Shown: piece after piece, positions 45,289-55,200 of the stretch
How the letters are laid out: every line of letters starts with the position of its first letter
How positions within the stretch are numbered: the stretch's first letter is position 1
Assembly: GCA_016871895.1 (NCBI GenBank)
Contig: VHBO01000008.1
Location: 1-64,000, forward strand
DNA length: 64,000 nucleotides
DNA from: Gemmatimonadota bacterium
GTDB lineage: Bacteria; Gemmatimonadota; Gemmatimonadetes; Gemmatimonadales; Gemmatimonadaceae
Reading direction: 5' to 3'
Notes under the pieces: generated by a model
The model's input: the letters and a program-made list of their open reading frames with translations, nothing else
Databases searched by the model: none
Told to the model about the DNA's origin: nothing
Made by a program: the position numbers and the translations under genes

Positions 45289-46995
45289 TCACGGGCGGTA
45301 GCCGGGGCCGCGCACCACCTGACCCGGCTTCGCCCCGGTGTGCGCGCCATCGCGGAGCACCGCGACGCCGTTCACGAACATCTCGCGCACGCCGGTGGAG
45401 AGCTGGTGCGGGCGCTCGAAGGTCGCGTGGTCGGTGATCGTCGCGGGATCGAAGACGATCACGTCGGCCTTGAGCCCCACCTTGAGCACGCCGCGGTCGG
45501 TGAGCGAGAGGCGCGTGGCCACCGCGGAGGACGCCTTCCGTACCGCGTCCTCGAGTGTGAGCACCTGCTGCTCGCGCACGTAGCGGGCGAAGATCCGCGG
45601 GAAGTTCCCGTAGGCGCGCGGGTGGGTCATCCCGCGTGCGGTCGACGGGTCCTGCGAGCCAGCATCCGTCCCGAACTTCATCCACGGCTGCCGGAGCTGC
45701 AGCCGCATATTCTCCTCGCTCATCAGGAAGAGGATCTCGCCGAGCCCGAGCTCCTCCTCGACGTTGAGATCGATGATCGTCTCCGCCCAGTCCTTGCCGA
45801 GGGCGGCGCTGATCTCGGCGAGGCGCTTCCCCTCGAAGCGGAGGAGGTGTGGCTTCGTGAAGCCGGTCACCATCACGTTCGCCGGCGTGGCGATCTCGCA
45901 CAGGTTCTCGTAGCCCGCGTCCATCGCGTGCATCTCCGCGACCATCGTCGCGCGCAGCGCCGGGTTCCGCAGGTTCTCGAGGAGGCGTCCGCCGGCGGCG
46001 TACTTGGGCGGGATGCAGCTCGCGAAGGAGTTCCCGCCCGCCGGATAGAGGTACATGTTCGCCTGCACGTCCTGCCCCGCCGCGCGCGCGGAATCGATCT
46101 TCGCGATGGCCAGCGGCATCTTGGGCCAGTTGCGCGGGCCGCTCGCCTTCAGGTGGAAGATCTCGACCGGGACGCCTCCCTCGCGTCCAATCCGCAGTGC
46201 CTCGTCGATCGCCTCGAGGAACTTGTCGCCCTCGCTCCGTATGTGCGTGATGTAGACGCCGCCGTAGGGTGCCATCGCGCGGGCCGCGTCGGCGAGTTCC
46301 TCGGTCGTGGCATAGGTGTTCGGCGGATAGATCAGCGCGCTCGCGAGGCCGAAGGCGCCATCCTCCATCGCGCGGGCCATCGCGGCGCGGGCGGTGTCGC
46401 GCTCGGCGGGGGAGAGCGGGCCGGCCTCCTCCCCCTTGGCGTAGACGCGGAGCGTCCCGTCGCCGACGAACGACCCGACGTTCTGCGCCGCGCCGCGTCC
46501 GACCATATACTCAAGCCAGGCGCTGAAGCCGTGCGGGCCGCGGAAGCGCTCGAGGATGCGCCGTGTCGCCGTATCGGTCTCGGCGGCGAGGATGTGCTCG
46601 TTGACGGGGCCGAGCGAGCTGCCTTCGCCGTGGATCGCGGTCGTGATCCCCTGCGTCACCATTGAGAGGGCGCGACCATCGCCGCCCATATAGTGCGCGA
46701 TGCTGTGCGCCTGGATGTCGATGAATCCCGGGGCGACCACGAGGCCGGCGGCGTCGACGCGCTGGCGGACGGTCGCGGTGCGGAACGCGCCGCGCGGGCC
46801 GATCGCCGCGATGCGGTCTCCGCGGATGGCGAGGTCGCCGTGATACCACGCGGCGCCGGTGCCGTCGACGATGCGGCCGTTCTCGATCACGACGTCGTAC
46901 GGGGCGTCGGCGGTCGGGGCGGGGGCGACGCGTGCGCCGGGGGCGCAGGCGGCGGTGACGAGCAGCGAGAGCGCGGCGAGGTGGCGAGTTCGCAT
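45289..46995 (-). CDS. N-acyl-D-amino acid deacylase-family lipoprotein
   Basis: This 568-residue amidohydrolase-superfamily protein has a lipoprotein signal (T-A-A-C, Cys17). The TIM-barrel family resemblance to D-aminoacylases is clear from V-V-I-E-N-G-R-I-V-D-G-T-G, A-P-G-F-I-D-I-Q-A-H-S, T-H-I-R-S-E-G near 240 and H-P-R-A-Y-G-N-F-P near 475. The usual metal H-x-H is Q95-A-H97, so one ligand is changed. It probably hydrolyses N-acyl amino acids or related amides in the envelope. A TATGTT hexamer precedes it on the minus strand by about 35 bases. Confidence 0.9.
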   Translation of the reverse strand: MRTRHLAALSLLVTAACAPGARVAPAPTADAPYDVVIENGRIVDGTGAAWYHGDLAIRGDRIAAIGPRGAFRTATVRQRVDAAGLVVAPGFIDIQAHSIAHYMGGDGRALSMVTQGITTAIHGEGSSLGPVNEHILAAETDTATRRILERFRGPHGFSAWLEYMVGRGAAQNVGSFVGDGTLRVYAKGEEAGPLSPAERDTARAAMARAMEDGAFGLASALIYPPNTYATTEELADAARAMAPYGGVYITHIRSEGDKFLEAIDEALRIGREGGVPVEIFHLKASGPRNWPKMPLAIAKIDSARAAGQDVQANMYLYPAGGNSFASCIPPKYAAGGRLLENLRNPALRATMVAEMHAMDAGYENLCEIATPANVMVTGFTKPHLLRFEGKRLAEISAALGKDWAETIIDLNVEEELGLGEILFLMSEENMRLQLRQPWMKFGTDAGSQDPSTARGMTHPRAYGNFPRIFARYVREQQVLTLEDAVRKASSAVATRLSLTDRGVLKVGLKADVIVFDPATITDHATFERPHQLSTGVREMFVNGVAVLRDGAHTGAKPGQVVRGPGYRP

Positions 46996-47128
46996 CGGAG
47001 GATCCGTGTCGAGGTGAGCGAGCGGGTCAGGCAGAACATATCGCGCCGGCGCTGCCGCGGCGCGGTGGGTGGATCGACGTCACCGACGGGCGGCTCAACG
47101 TCGGGGGATGGTGGGGCGTAGGCGCCGT

Positions 47129-47134
47129 TAGATT
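47129..47134 (+). promoter_or_regulatory. -10-like hexamer TAGATT upstream of the TonB receptor gene
   Basis: The hexamer ends 10 bases before the ATG at 47145 and 4 bases before an in-frame GTG at 47139. Confidence 0.45.
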
Positions 47135-47144
47135 CCCCGTGCGC

Positions 47145-49280
47145 ATGCCCTCCCCCCTTCGCTCATCCGTCCGCGGCCTCGCGGTCGCGCTGATCCTCGT
47201 CCCGGCCCTCGCGGTCGGCGCTCAAACGGCCGCCCCCGATACCTCCCGTCGGCTCGAGACGGTGGTGGTGACCGCCTCGCGCGAGCCGCAGAGCCTGACC
47301 CGCGTGCCATTCGCTGTCAGCGTGGTGAGCGTCGACCGATGGGCGGGCCGCTCCGGGTTCGGCCTCGATCAGGCGCTCGCCAACGTGCCCGGTGTCGTGG
47401 CGCTCAGCCGGTATGGGACGCACGACATCCGCCTCACCATCCGGGGGTTCGGGGCCCGCGGCGCGGGGGACCGCTCGAATGCCGGCACGTCACGCGGCAT
47501 CCGCGTCCTCCTCGACGGCATTCCCGAGACCGAACCCGACGGACGGACGGCCTTCGACCAGATCGACCTCGCCACGATCGAGCGGATCGAGGTGCTCCGC
47601 TCCAACGGGAGCGCGGCGTACGGGAACGCCGCCGGAGGCATCGTCAGCTTGAGTTCGATGCCGACCTTCGATCGTCGGTTCAGCGAGGTCACGATGCAGC
47701 GTGGTGGCTTCGGGCTGCAGCGGGCGGTCGTCCGCGGGGGCCTCGCGCTCGGTGACGGCAAGGTGTGGGGCGCGCTCACCCGGACGACCTTCGCGGGATG
47801 GCGCGAGCACTCGGATGCGTCGCGGACGCAGATGGTCGGTGGCGCGATGGCGCCGCTCCCGCGCGGGGGACGGCTCGGGGTGCAGGTGGCGGCGGCGGGC
47901 AATCTGTTCCGGATCCCCGGACCGCTCACGCCAGCGCAGACCGAGGTGGATCCCGCGCAGGCGAACGCGACCTACGCCGCGCGCGACGAGCGTCGGTACA
48001 ACCGGCTGATGCGCCTCGGCCTGACGCTCGACCAGCCGATCGGTACGACGCAGGATGTGAGCGCGATGTTGTTCGTCAATCCGAAGGTGCTCCAGCGGTC
48101 GGAGCGGAATACGTTCCGCGACTTCACCCGGGTGCACACCGGCGGCAGCCTCTCGTGGGGCGGCCGTGTCGAGCGCGGTGGGGTGACGCACCGCCTCCGC
48201 GTCGGCGGGGACTTCGCCTACCAGGACGGCGCGATCCAGTTCTACACGCTCGGTCCCGGCGCGACGCGCGGCACCACCCTCACCACCAACAAGGGGGAGG
48301 GCGCACAGAACGCCGGACTCTTCGTGCAGGACGAGGTCGGGCTCGGGGAGCACGTCACGCTGCTGCTCGGCGCCCGGTACGACGACATCGGGTATTTCTA
48401 CCGGGATTTCATCGCGCCCACGCTCGACGATCGCCGCCGCTTCACGCAGGTGACGCCGCGGGCGGGACTCTCCTGGCGCGTCGGGGGCGGCACCGTCTAC
48501 GCGAGCTACGGGCGTGGCATCGAGGCGCCGGCGGGGAACGAGACCGATCCCCCCGGCGTCGGGCTCCCGACGCCCGTCACGGCATTGAACCCCCTGCTCG
48601 ATCCGATCCTCTCGCGCACGGTCGAGGCAGGGATGCGGCGGTATGTCGCGGTGGGTGACGGGCCGTTGCGCGGGCTCAGCCTCGATGCGGCGCTGTACCA
48701 CACACAGGTCCGCGGTGAGCCGGTGCCGTACAATGGCGGACGCTTCTATCTCACCGCCGGGCAGGTCACGCGTCGTGGGGTCGAGCTCGCGATCGACGCC
48801 GATCTCGCTGCGGGGATCTCGGCCCGATTCTCCGGCACCTTCTCGCGCAACGTCTACGATCGCTATCGCGTGGACTCGACCTACCTCGGCGCGCCCGGCG
48901 GGCGCGTGGTCCTCGATGGGAATGCGGTGGCGGGGCTACCCGGGCGCGTCGTCAATGCCGCGATCGTCTGGCGACCGCCCGCACTCCCCTGGCTCGGCGT
49001 CGAGATGGGCGCGCAGCATCTGGGTGATCACGTCGCTGACGATCGGAATCTCGTGCCGGTCGCCGGGTTCACGGTCTATCGTGCCGCCCTCGCGGGTGAG
49101 CGCGTCCTCGCCGGCGGGATCAGTGCGCGCGCGACCCTCGCCGTCGAGAACCTCACCGATCGCCGCTTCATCGGCAGCGCCTTCATCAATCCGGACTATG
49201 CCGCCGGCGCGCCGCTCGCCTACGAGCCCGGGCTGCCGCGGCAGGTGGTCCTCGGCCTGACGTTCCGCCGGGCGCGCTGA
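47145..49280 (+). CDS. TonB-dependent outer-membrane receptor
   Basis: The product is about 711 residues. A signal peptide (ending A-V-G-A-Q) is followed by the TonB-box-like V-V-V-T-A-S-R, the plug domain (about residues 45-160, with I-T-I-R-G-F-G-type R-L-T-I-R-G-F-G and I-E-R-I-E-V-L-R-S-N-G-S-A-A-Y-G-N-A-A-G-G) and a 22-strand-type barrel ending L-G-L-T-F-R-R-A-R. The plug and barrel patterns resemble FecA/PupA-like siderophore receptors, but the ligand cannot be named. A GTG two codons earlier is an alternative start. Confidence 0.93.
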   Translation: MPSPLRSSVRGLAVALILVPALAVGAQTAAPDTSRRLETVVVTASREPQSLTRVPFAVSVVSVDRWAGRSGFGLDQALANVPGVVALSRYGTHDIRLTIRGFGARGAGDRSNAGTSRGIRVLLDGIPETEPDGRTAFDQIDLATIERIEVLRSNGSAAYGNAAGGIVSLSSMPTFDRRFSEVTMQRGGFGLQRAVVRGGLALGDGKVWGALTRTTFAGWREHSDASRTQMVGGAMAPLPRGGRLGVQVAAAGNLFRIPGPLTPAQTEVDPAQANATYAARDERRYNRLMRLGLTLDQPIGTTQDVSAMLFVNPKVLQRSERNTFRDFTRVHTGGSLSWGGRVERGGVTHRLRVGGDFAYQDGAIQFYTLGPGATRGTTLTTNKGEGAQNAGLFVQDEVGLGEHVTLLLGARYDDIGYFYRDFIAPTLDDRRRFTQVTPRAGLSWRVGGGTVYASYGRGIEAPAGNETDPPGVGLPTPVTALNPLLDPILSRTVEAGMRRYVAVGDGPLRGLSLDAALYHTQVRGEPVPYNGGRFYLTAGQVTRRGVELAIDADLAAGISARFSGTFSRNVYDRYRVDSTYLGAPGGRVVLDGNAVAGLPGRVVNAAIVWRPPALPWLGVEMGAQHLGDHVADDRNLVPVAGFTVYRAALAGERVLAGGISARATLAVENLTDRRFIGSAFINPDYAAGAPLAYEPGLPRQVVLGLTFRRAR

Positions 49281-49321
49281 GCGAGCGTCCGGCGGCGGCT
49301 GGCGGACCACGCCGGCGCCGG

Positions 49322-49327
49322 TAGCTT
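49322..49327 (+). promoter_or_regulatory. -10-like hexamer TAGCTT before the PycTM-like operon
   Basis: The hexamer ends 8 bases before the ATG at 49336, giving the three-gene operon its own promoter. Confidence 0.5.
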
Positions 49328-49335
49328 TCCCGGCA

Positions 49336-49992
49336 ATGGACCCCGTGACGCCGCCCGTCCCGACGGACGATGCCGAAGAGCTGAAGCGCCGCGAGAAGGA
49401 CCGCCGGCGGCTGGAGGCGGAGCGTGGGCTGCTCGAGCCGTCCCAGCGCTATCGCGTGATGAACGATTCCATCCGGCAGGCGCAGGATCTCATCGAGCTC
49501 GCCGACAAGAAGGTACGGTTCGCGCTCGTGATCATCAGCGTCCTGAACGGGGTCCTGCTCTTCGTCGCGGTGCAGGCCGGCCCAGGCGTCCTGCCACGCT
49601 CCGGCCTTTGGGGTCGCCTCGTGCAGGCGGAGCTCACCGCGTATGTGGTCCTGACGTTCTACCATCTCTGGCATGCCATCTCGGTGCTGCGTCCGCGGCT
49701 CGCGCCGCCGCCTGCGCCAGAGAGCCTGCCGACCACGGTGGCACCGGGTGCCTCGGCGCGTGTCCTCTTCTACGGCGACGTCGCTCCGCGTGAGGGGGCG
49801 ACCCTTCGGCGCCTTTGGGATGAGATGCGGCAGGACAGCATCAACGCCGAGCTCGCGGACCAGCTCCTCATCCTCGGCCGCATCAATCAAGCGAAGTTCG
49901 CCGATGTCGCGAAGCTCTATGCGGGCATCCGCCTCCTCGTGATCATCCTGGGCGTGCTCCTGCTGACGGTGGTGGCCGCCGCGCTCCTATGA
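49336..49992 (+). CDS. PycTM (Pycsar effector)-like membrane protein
   Basis: The 218 residues comprise a charged N-terminal helix (1-40) and a conserved-looking A-D-K-K at 56-59. A hydrophobic segment at 62-80, another at 98-117, L-R-P-R at 118-121 and F-Y-G-D-V-A at 145-150 follow. A helix with L-A-D-Q-L-L-I-L-G-R-I-N-x-A-K-F (173-188) precedes a C-terminal membrane helix (198-217). The order A-D-x-K, TM, TM, L-R-P-R, F-(F/Y)-x-D-(I/V)-A, and L-x-x-x-I-x-x-x-K-(F/Y) matches the PycTM/DUF5706 effectors of Pycsar antiphage systems as I remember the family. No pyrimidine cyclase gene is adjacent. It overlaps the next gene by ATGA. Family assignment is by pattern only. Confidence 0.6.
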   Translation: MDPVTPPVPTDDAEELKRREKDRRRLEAERGLLEPSQRYRVMNDSIRQAQDLIELADKKVRFALVIISVLNGVLLFVAVQAGPGVLPRSGLWGRLVQAELTAYVVLTFYHLWHAISVLRPRLAPPPAPESLPTTVAPGASARVLFYGDVAPREGATLRRLWDEMRQDSINAELADQLLILGRINQAKFADVAKLYAGIRLLVIILGVLLLTVVAAALL

Positions 49993-50708
49993 CCGCGGCG
50001 GTGCCCCGCTGGGCTGCGACGCTGCAGCGCGTCACCCGGTACTGCTCCGAGGATCTCGGTGGCGGTCCCCGCCCGTGGCGGCTCTCGACGGTCATCAATC
50101 TCCAGAAGGGAGGGACGCTGCCCGTCCTCGCCCTGCTGATGTGGCACTATGGCGCGCCGACACCGGCGGCCTGGACCTATCTGGCCCTGCACGGCGGCTA
50201 TGGGCTCGTCTGGCTGCTCAAGGACTTCGCCTTCCCCGACCCGCGCTGGCGCGTCCCCGTCACGATCGGCGGCGGGCTCGCGGCCTTCGCCCTCGTCCTC
50301 GGCCCCTACTGGCTTGCGGGGTGGCTCCTGATCTCGCATCGCGTGGTCCCGCGCTATCCCTTCCCCGCAAGTGCGTGGCTCGCGGGATGCGTGCTGCTCT
50401 GTCTCCTCGGGAGCGTGCTGATGGTGGTCGCGGACGCCCAGAAGTTCTTCACGCTGCGGCTCCGCTCGGGACTCATCACGGATGGTGTCTACCGATACAT
50501 CCGGCACCCGAACTACCTTGGCGAGATGATGATCTACGGCAGTTTCGCGCTCGTCGCGTGGCACTGGATCCCCGCGCTCGTCCTGCTCTGGGTCTGGGGC
50601 GGGGTCTTCGCGGTGAATATGGTGATGAAGGAGGCGTCGCTCGCCCGGCACGCCGGATGGGCCGAGTATCGCGCCCGCACCTGGTGGCTCATCCCGGGGG
50701 TGTTCTGA
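49989..50708 (+). CDS. ICMT/PEMT-like integral membrane methyltransferase
   Basis: This 239-residue protein has five or six membrane helices. The C-terminal third has the isoprenylcysteine methyltransferase-like signature: G-V-Y-R-Y-I-R-H-P-N-Y-L-G-E near residues 164-177, and later E-A-S-L-A-R-H-x-G-W-x-E-Y-R-A-R-T near the end. Such enzymes use SAM to methylate carboxyl, amine or other groups on lipid-like substrates. Its ATG overlaps the PycTM-like stop, and its own stop overlaps the ATG of the arylsulfotransferase gene (TGATG). Confidence 0.85.
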   Translation: MTAAVPRWAATLQRVTRYCSEDLGGGPRPWRLSTVINLQKGGTLPVLALLMWHYGAPTPAAWTYLALHGGYGLVWLLKDFAFPDPRWRVPVTIGGGLAAFALVLGPYWLAGWLLISHRVVPRYPFPASAWLAGCVLLCLLGSVLMVVADAQKFFTLRLRSGLITDGVYRYIRHPNYLGEMMIYGSFALVAWHWIPALVLLWVWGGVFAVNMVMKEASLARHAGWAEYRARTWWLIPGVF

Positions 50709-52111
50709 TGCGGCAATGGTGGCTTTGCGCGCTCACGCTTCTCCTCGCCGCCTGTGACGCGCTGACTTCGCCAGCCTCGGATGCGCCGACGGTCGAGGCC
50801 ATCCGGATCGATACCACCGTCGCGAACGCGCTCGCGCGCGTCGTGACGGTGCGGCTCTCCCGCCCGGCGCCGGCGCGCGTCACCTGGGGCGCTGAGGGGA
50901 CCAAGGTGCTGACGCTCGTGAGCGACAGCGTGCTCGCCGAGCATCGGTTTCTCGTCCCGCGGCTGCGGCAGCGTCGGACGTACACGCTGGAGGCGGTCGC
51001 CGAGGGGAGTGCGTCGGCGCCCGTGCGGCGGACGACCTTCACGATGCCGGCGATGCCGTCGGCGCTCTTCGCCGCGACCTTCACCGCGACCGGGACGCCG
51101 AGCCACCCGGTGCAGCTCATTGAGATCGTCGGCGCGAGCGGGGGGCTTGGTGGACTCCTGATGGTTGAGGACGGGGAGATCGTCGGGCATCTGCCCGTGG
51201 TCGGCTCGCTCTTCGGCGCGACACGACGGGCGTCGGGCACGTACGTCCTGCTCGACCCGCTGAAGGGACTGGTGGAGATGCGGATCGACGGCAGCACGGT
51301 GCGGACGCTCCCGCATCCCGCGACCGGCGCGCCGACGGCGTACGGTCGCATCCATCACGACGTGATCGCGACCCCGCAGCAGACCCTGCTCTTCATCGCG
51401 AACGAGACGCGATTGGTCGGCGCGGATTCGATCGTCGGCGAAGCGCTCTGGGAGTGGGTCCCGGAGACCGGCGCCGTGACGAAGCGTTGGAGCGCGTTCA
51501 CGGAGCTCGACTGGAACACCTTGCGCGGCTCGCGCTCGGTGCCGGGCAACTGGCTGCACGGCAATGCGATCAGCTATGGCCCGCGAGGCAACGTGCTGAT
51601 GTCGTTGCGGAATGCGGACCACGTGATCTCGATTGCCCCCGACTTCTCGCGGATCGAGTGGCGCCTCGGCGGACCCACGGGGACGCTCGCCATCGATTCG
51701 GCGGATGTCTTCCTCGGGCAGCACTACGTGACGGAGCCGACACCCGGTCGGGTCCTGATCTTCGACAACGGGTGGGAGCGGCCGGGCGTGCCGTACTCGA
51801 GGGCGATCGAATTCGGGATCGATACCATCGCCCGCCGAGCGACGCGGGTCTGGCAGCACCGACCCGCGCCCGACATCTATGCCGCCCTCGTCGGCTCGGC
51901 GCGCCGCACCGACGAAGGGCGGACCCTGATGCTCTTCGGGATGCTGCAGGGTCAGAACGGGTCGACGGGACCGATCACGGCGATCGAAGTCTCATCGACC
52001 GGCGCGGAACGCTGGCGGCTGACCGCCGGCGGCACCCTCACCCGCCTCTACCGGATCACGCCGGTCGATGCGGTGGCGGGGGAGGTGGAGGGGGCGTTCA
52101 AAGGGCGCTGA
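50708..52111 (+). CDS. Arylsulfotransferase (ASST)-family lipoprotein
   Basis: The product is 467 residues, with a lipobox L-L-A-A-C (Cys16). An Ig-like N-terminal segment (about 25-120) is followed by the six-bladed propeller typical of bacterial PAPS-independent arylsulfate sulfotransferases. The conserved H-H-D near 220, W-L-H-G-N-A-I near 280, S-L-R-N-A-D-H-V-I-S-I near 298 and Q-H-Y-V-T-E-P-x-P-G-R-V-L-I-F-D-N-G near 340 align with ASST active-site blades. Family members move sulfate between phenolic compounds in the periplasm; ASST homologues of unknown activity also exist. It is the last gene of a coupled operon and its stop lies within the first heptamer of array 3. Confidence 0.82.
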   Translation: MRQWWLCALTLLLAACDALTSPASDAPTVEAIRIDTTVANALARVVTVRLSRPAPARVTWGAEGTKVLTLVSDSVLAEHRFLVPRLRQRRTYTLEAVAEGSASAPVRRTTFTMPAMPSALFAATFTATGTPSHPVQLIEIVGASGGLGGLLMVEDGEIVGHLPVVGSLFGATRRASGTYVLLDPLKGLVEMRIDGSTVRTLPHPATGAPTAYGRIHHDVIATPQQTLLFIANETRLVGADSIVGEALWEWVPETGAVTKRWSAFTELDWNTLRGSRSVPGNWLHGNAISYGPRGNVLMSLRNADHVISIAPDFSRIEWRLGGPTGTLAIDSADVFLGQHYVTEPTPGRVLIFDNGWERPGVPYSRAIEFGIDTIARRATRVWQHRPAPDIYAALVGSARRTDEGRTLMLFGMLQGQNGSTGPITAIEVSSTGAERWRLTAGGTLTRLYRITPVDAVAGEVEGAFKGR

Positions 52112-52206
52112 AGGCTGAAGACTGAAGGCTGAAAGCTCAAAGCTGAAAGCTGAGTGCTGAAAGCAGCTTCCAGCCTTCAGCCTTCAGCCTCCAGCTTTCA
52201 GCATTC
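52109..52206. repeat. Heptamer array 3 (8 direct plus 6 inverted units) spanning a convergent gap
   Basis: Fourteen 7-base units run without a single phase slip. Eight match TGAARGC with at most two changes. The next six are the reverse complement (AGCYTTC). The array begins on the TGA stop of the sulfotransferase gene and ends at the TGA stop of the convergent BNR protein gene, so it is the whole intergenic sequence. It can fold into an arm of about 42 bp with mismatches. Confidence 0.92.
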
Positions 52207-55200
52207 ATGCAATCGGCTTCGGCGCCGGCACGTGCACCGCCGGCAGCCCGCGCTCCCGGAGTTGGCCGTTCAGCCGCTCGAGGCCCTCTCCCTCCACCTG
52301 TCGTAGCCGCTCGAGTTGGCGCTCGAACTGCCCGTTGAGCGTGTCGTAGATCTCGCCGTGCTGTCGCGTCGGGGCGTACGCCCCCGACTGCACCTGCATG
52401 TTCAGCGTGATGAGCTTGTTGTAGAGCTTCGTCGGCATATCGAGGGTGCACTGGTCGACGTGGCATCCCACCTCGTATAGCTCCTCGCGCACCGACTCGA
52501 GGCGCGCCCGCACCGCCTTGGCCGAATCGACCGCCGGTCCGCCGTCGAGGCGTCCGATCCGGTCGTCCATCTGCCGCTGCAGGTCCTCCACGCGCTTCAC
52601 GGCATCGACCACATCGTTCACGCGGTCCACGGCGCGTCGTGCGGCCTGATACTGCGCGACGAGATCGGCGGTGCTTGAGGTGACCCGCGGATCCGCGACC
52701 ACCTGGACGGTCCGGGCGAGCGTGTCGCGGCCGACGGTGAGTCGCACGGTGTAGGTGCCCGGCGGGACGACGGGGCCACGCGTCGTCCCGTAATCGATCA
52801 CCGTGTTCGGCAGCTTCCGGATCCCCGGGAGGCGGAGGTTCCAGACGAAGCGATTGCTCCCGCGGCGCGTCGGCACGATTGAATCCGCCGGCGCGAAGGC
52901 GAGCGCGTCGTCGACCTCCGCGGAGTCGGCGGAGGTGAAGCGGCGGAGCCGCTCCCCCTGCGCGTCAAAGATCTCGAGTGTGACCGGGCTGGTCGGGACC
53001 TCGCGGAGCCAGAAATCGATGAGCGCGCCCGAGGGTGGGTTCTCTCCCGTGCCATCCCCACCGCGTGCGCCCTCCCAGAGAATCGCGCGCGCCGGCTGGA
53101 AGAGGTGCGCCGCGCGGCGCGTCACACTGTCGGCGAGCTGCCGGAGCGGCGAGAGGTCGTCGAGGACCCAGAAGGCGCGGCCGTGCGTCGCGGCGATGAG
53201 ATCGTTCCCGTGGACCTTGAGGTCGCGGACGCTCACCCGCGGGAGGTTGAGCTGCAACGGCTGCCACGCGGCGCCGTCATCGAACGACACCCAGACGCCG
53301 AGCTCCGTGCCCGCGTACAGCAGCCCGCGACGCATCGGGTCCTCCCGCACCACGCGCGTATACGCCGTGCGCGGGATGCCGTTCACGATCCGGGTCCAGG
53401 TGCGGCCGTAGTCGCTGCTCTTCCAGAGATACGGGGCGAAGTCGTCCTGCTGGTAGCGATTCGCAGCCACATAGACGGTCGCCGGATCGAAGGGCGACGG
53501 GTCGATGTGCGCGGTGCGTGTGAAGGCCCCGTACGCGGGGGGCGTGACATCCTGCCACGTCGTCCCGCCATCGCGCGAGACGTGGATCCGCCCGTCGTCC
53601 GATCCAGCCCAGAGCACCTGCGGCGTCCGCGGCGACTCGGCGAAGGCGTAGATCGTCGCATACCACTCGGCGCCGGTCATCTCCCCGTGGATCGGCCCCC
53701 CGGTGCGCTCGAGCGTCATCGGGTCCGCCTTCGTCAGGTCGGGGCTGATCCGCTCCCAGCTTGCCCCCTCGGTGCGGGAGCGCCAGACGTGCTGCGAGGT
53801 CACGTAGAGGGTGCGCGGGTCGTGCCGCGAGACGAGCACGGGGAAGGTCCACTGGAACCGCTCGCGCACGTCCTTGGCCGCCCAGCCGTCCCAGTTGATC
53901 TCGGTGACGGAGATGTCGCGCTCCTGTCGGCTGCGCCGGTCGTAGCGTGAGAGCTGGCCGAGGTAGCATCCGCCATAGGTGACGTTCGGGTCGCGCGGAT
54001 CGAAGGCGATCGTCGCGTTCTCACACCCGGCGACGGAGAAGTAGTCGCGGAGGCCGATCCCGCCCTCTTCACCGCGCGAGGCGACGGAGATCGCCGAGTT
54101 GTCCTGCTGCGCGCCGTAGATGCGGTACGGGAACTGGTCGTCCGCGTTCACGTGGTAGAACTGTGCCGTCGGCTGCGTGTGCTGGCTCGACCAGGTGACG
54201 CCGCGGTCGAAGGAGATCGTCGCGCCGCCGTCGTTCCCGAGGATCATCCGCGACGGGTCCGCCGGGTCGATCCAGAGGAGATGCTGGTCGCCGTGGGGCG
54301 CATCGAGTTCGGTGAAGGTCTTCCCGCCATCGATCGACTTTAGGACGCTCAGGTTCATCACGTAGACGGTGTTCTCGTCCGCGGGATCGGCGGTGACGGC
54401 GGAGTAGTACCAGCTCCGCACCCACATCCGCGGGTCGTCATTCATCCGCGTCCAGGTGGTACCGGCGTCATCGGAGCGGAAGAAGCCGCCCGAGGAGTCG
54501 GGCGCCTCGATGTTCGCGTAGAGGCGATTCGGGTTCGCGCGCGACACGTCGAGGCCGATCTTGCCGAGCGGGCGCTTCGGGATGCCCGGCATCCGGGTGA
54601 GCTCGGTCCAGGTGTCGCCGCCGTCGGTGGTCTTCCAGATCCCGCTGCGGCCGCCGCCAGCGAGCATCGACCATGGGGTCCGCTGGAACTTGTAGGTGGA
54701 GGCGTAAAGGACGCGCGGGTTCGACGGGTCGATGGTGAGGTCGTTCACCCCGGTGGAGTCATCGATGAAGAGCACCTTCTTCCAGCTCTTCCCGCCGTCG
54801 AGCGTGCGGAAGATGCCGCGCTCGGGATTCGGCCCGAAGGCGTGACCGATAGCAGAGACGTAGACGCGGTCCGCATCGCGTGGATCGACGATGATGTCGG
54901 TGATCTGGTGCGTCTCGGCGAGCCCGAGCGACGCCCAGGTCGCCCCGGCGTCGGTGGAGCGGTACATCCCGGTGCCGAAGGTGAGGTCTTCGCGGAGCTG
55001 CGACTCGCCACTGCCGACGTAGAGGACGTTCGGGTCGCTCGGGGCCACGGTGATCGCGCCGACCGACGACAGATCGGACTTCCCGTCGGTGAGGTTCTCC
55101 CACGTGATGCCGCCGTTCTGGGTGCGCCAGACGCCGCCGTTCACCGCGCCCATGTAGAAGAGGAAGGGCTTCCGCAGGTCGCCGACCACCGCATCGACGC

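Noticed and set aside
49336-50708. A complete Pycsar antiphage system
   Set aside because: Only an effector-like membrane protein is seen. The neighbours are a TonB receptor and a methyltransferase, with no cyclase.
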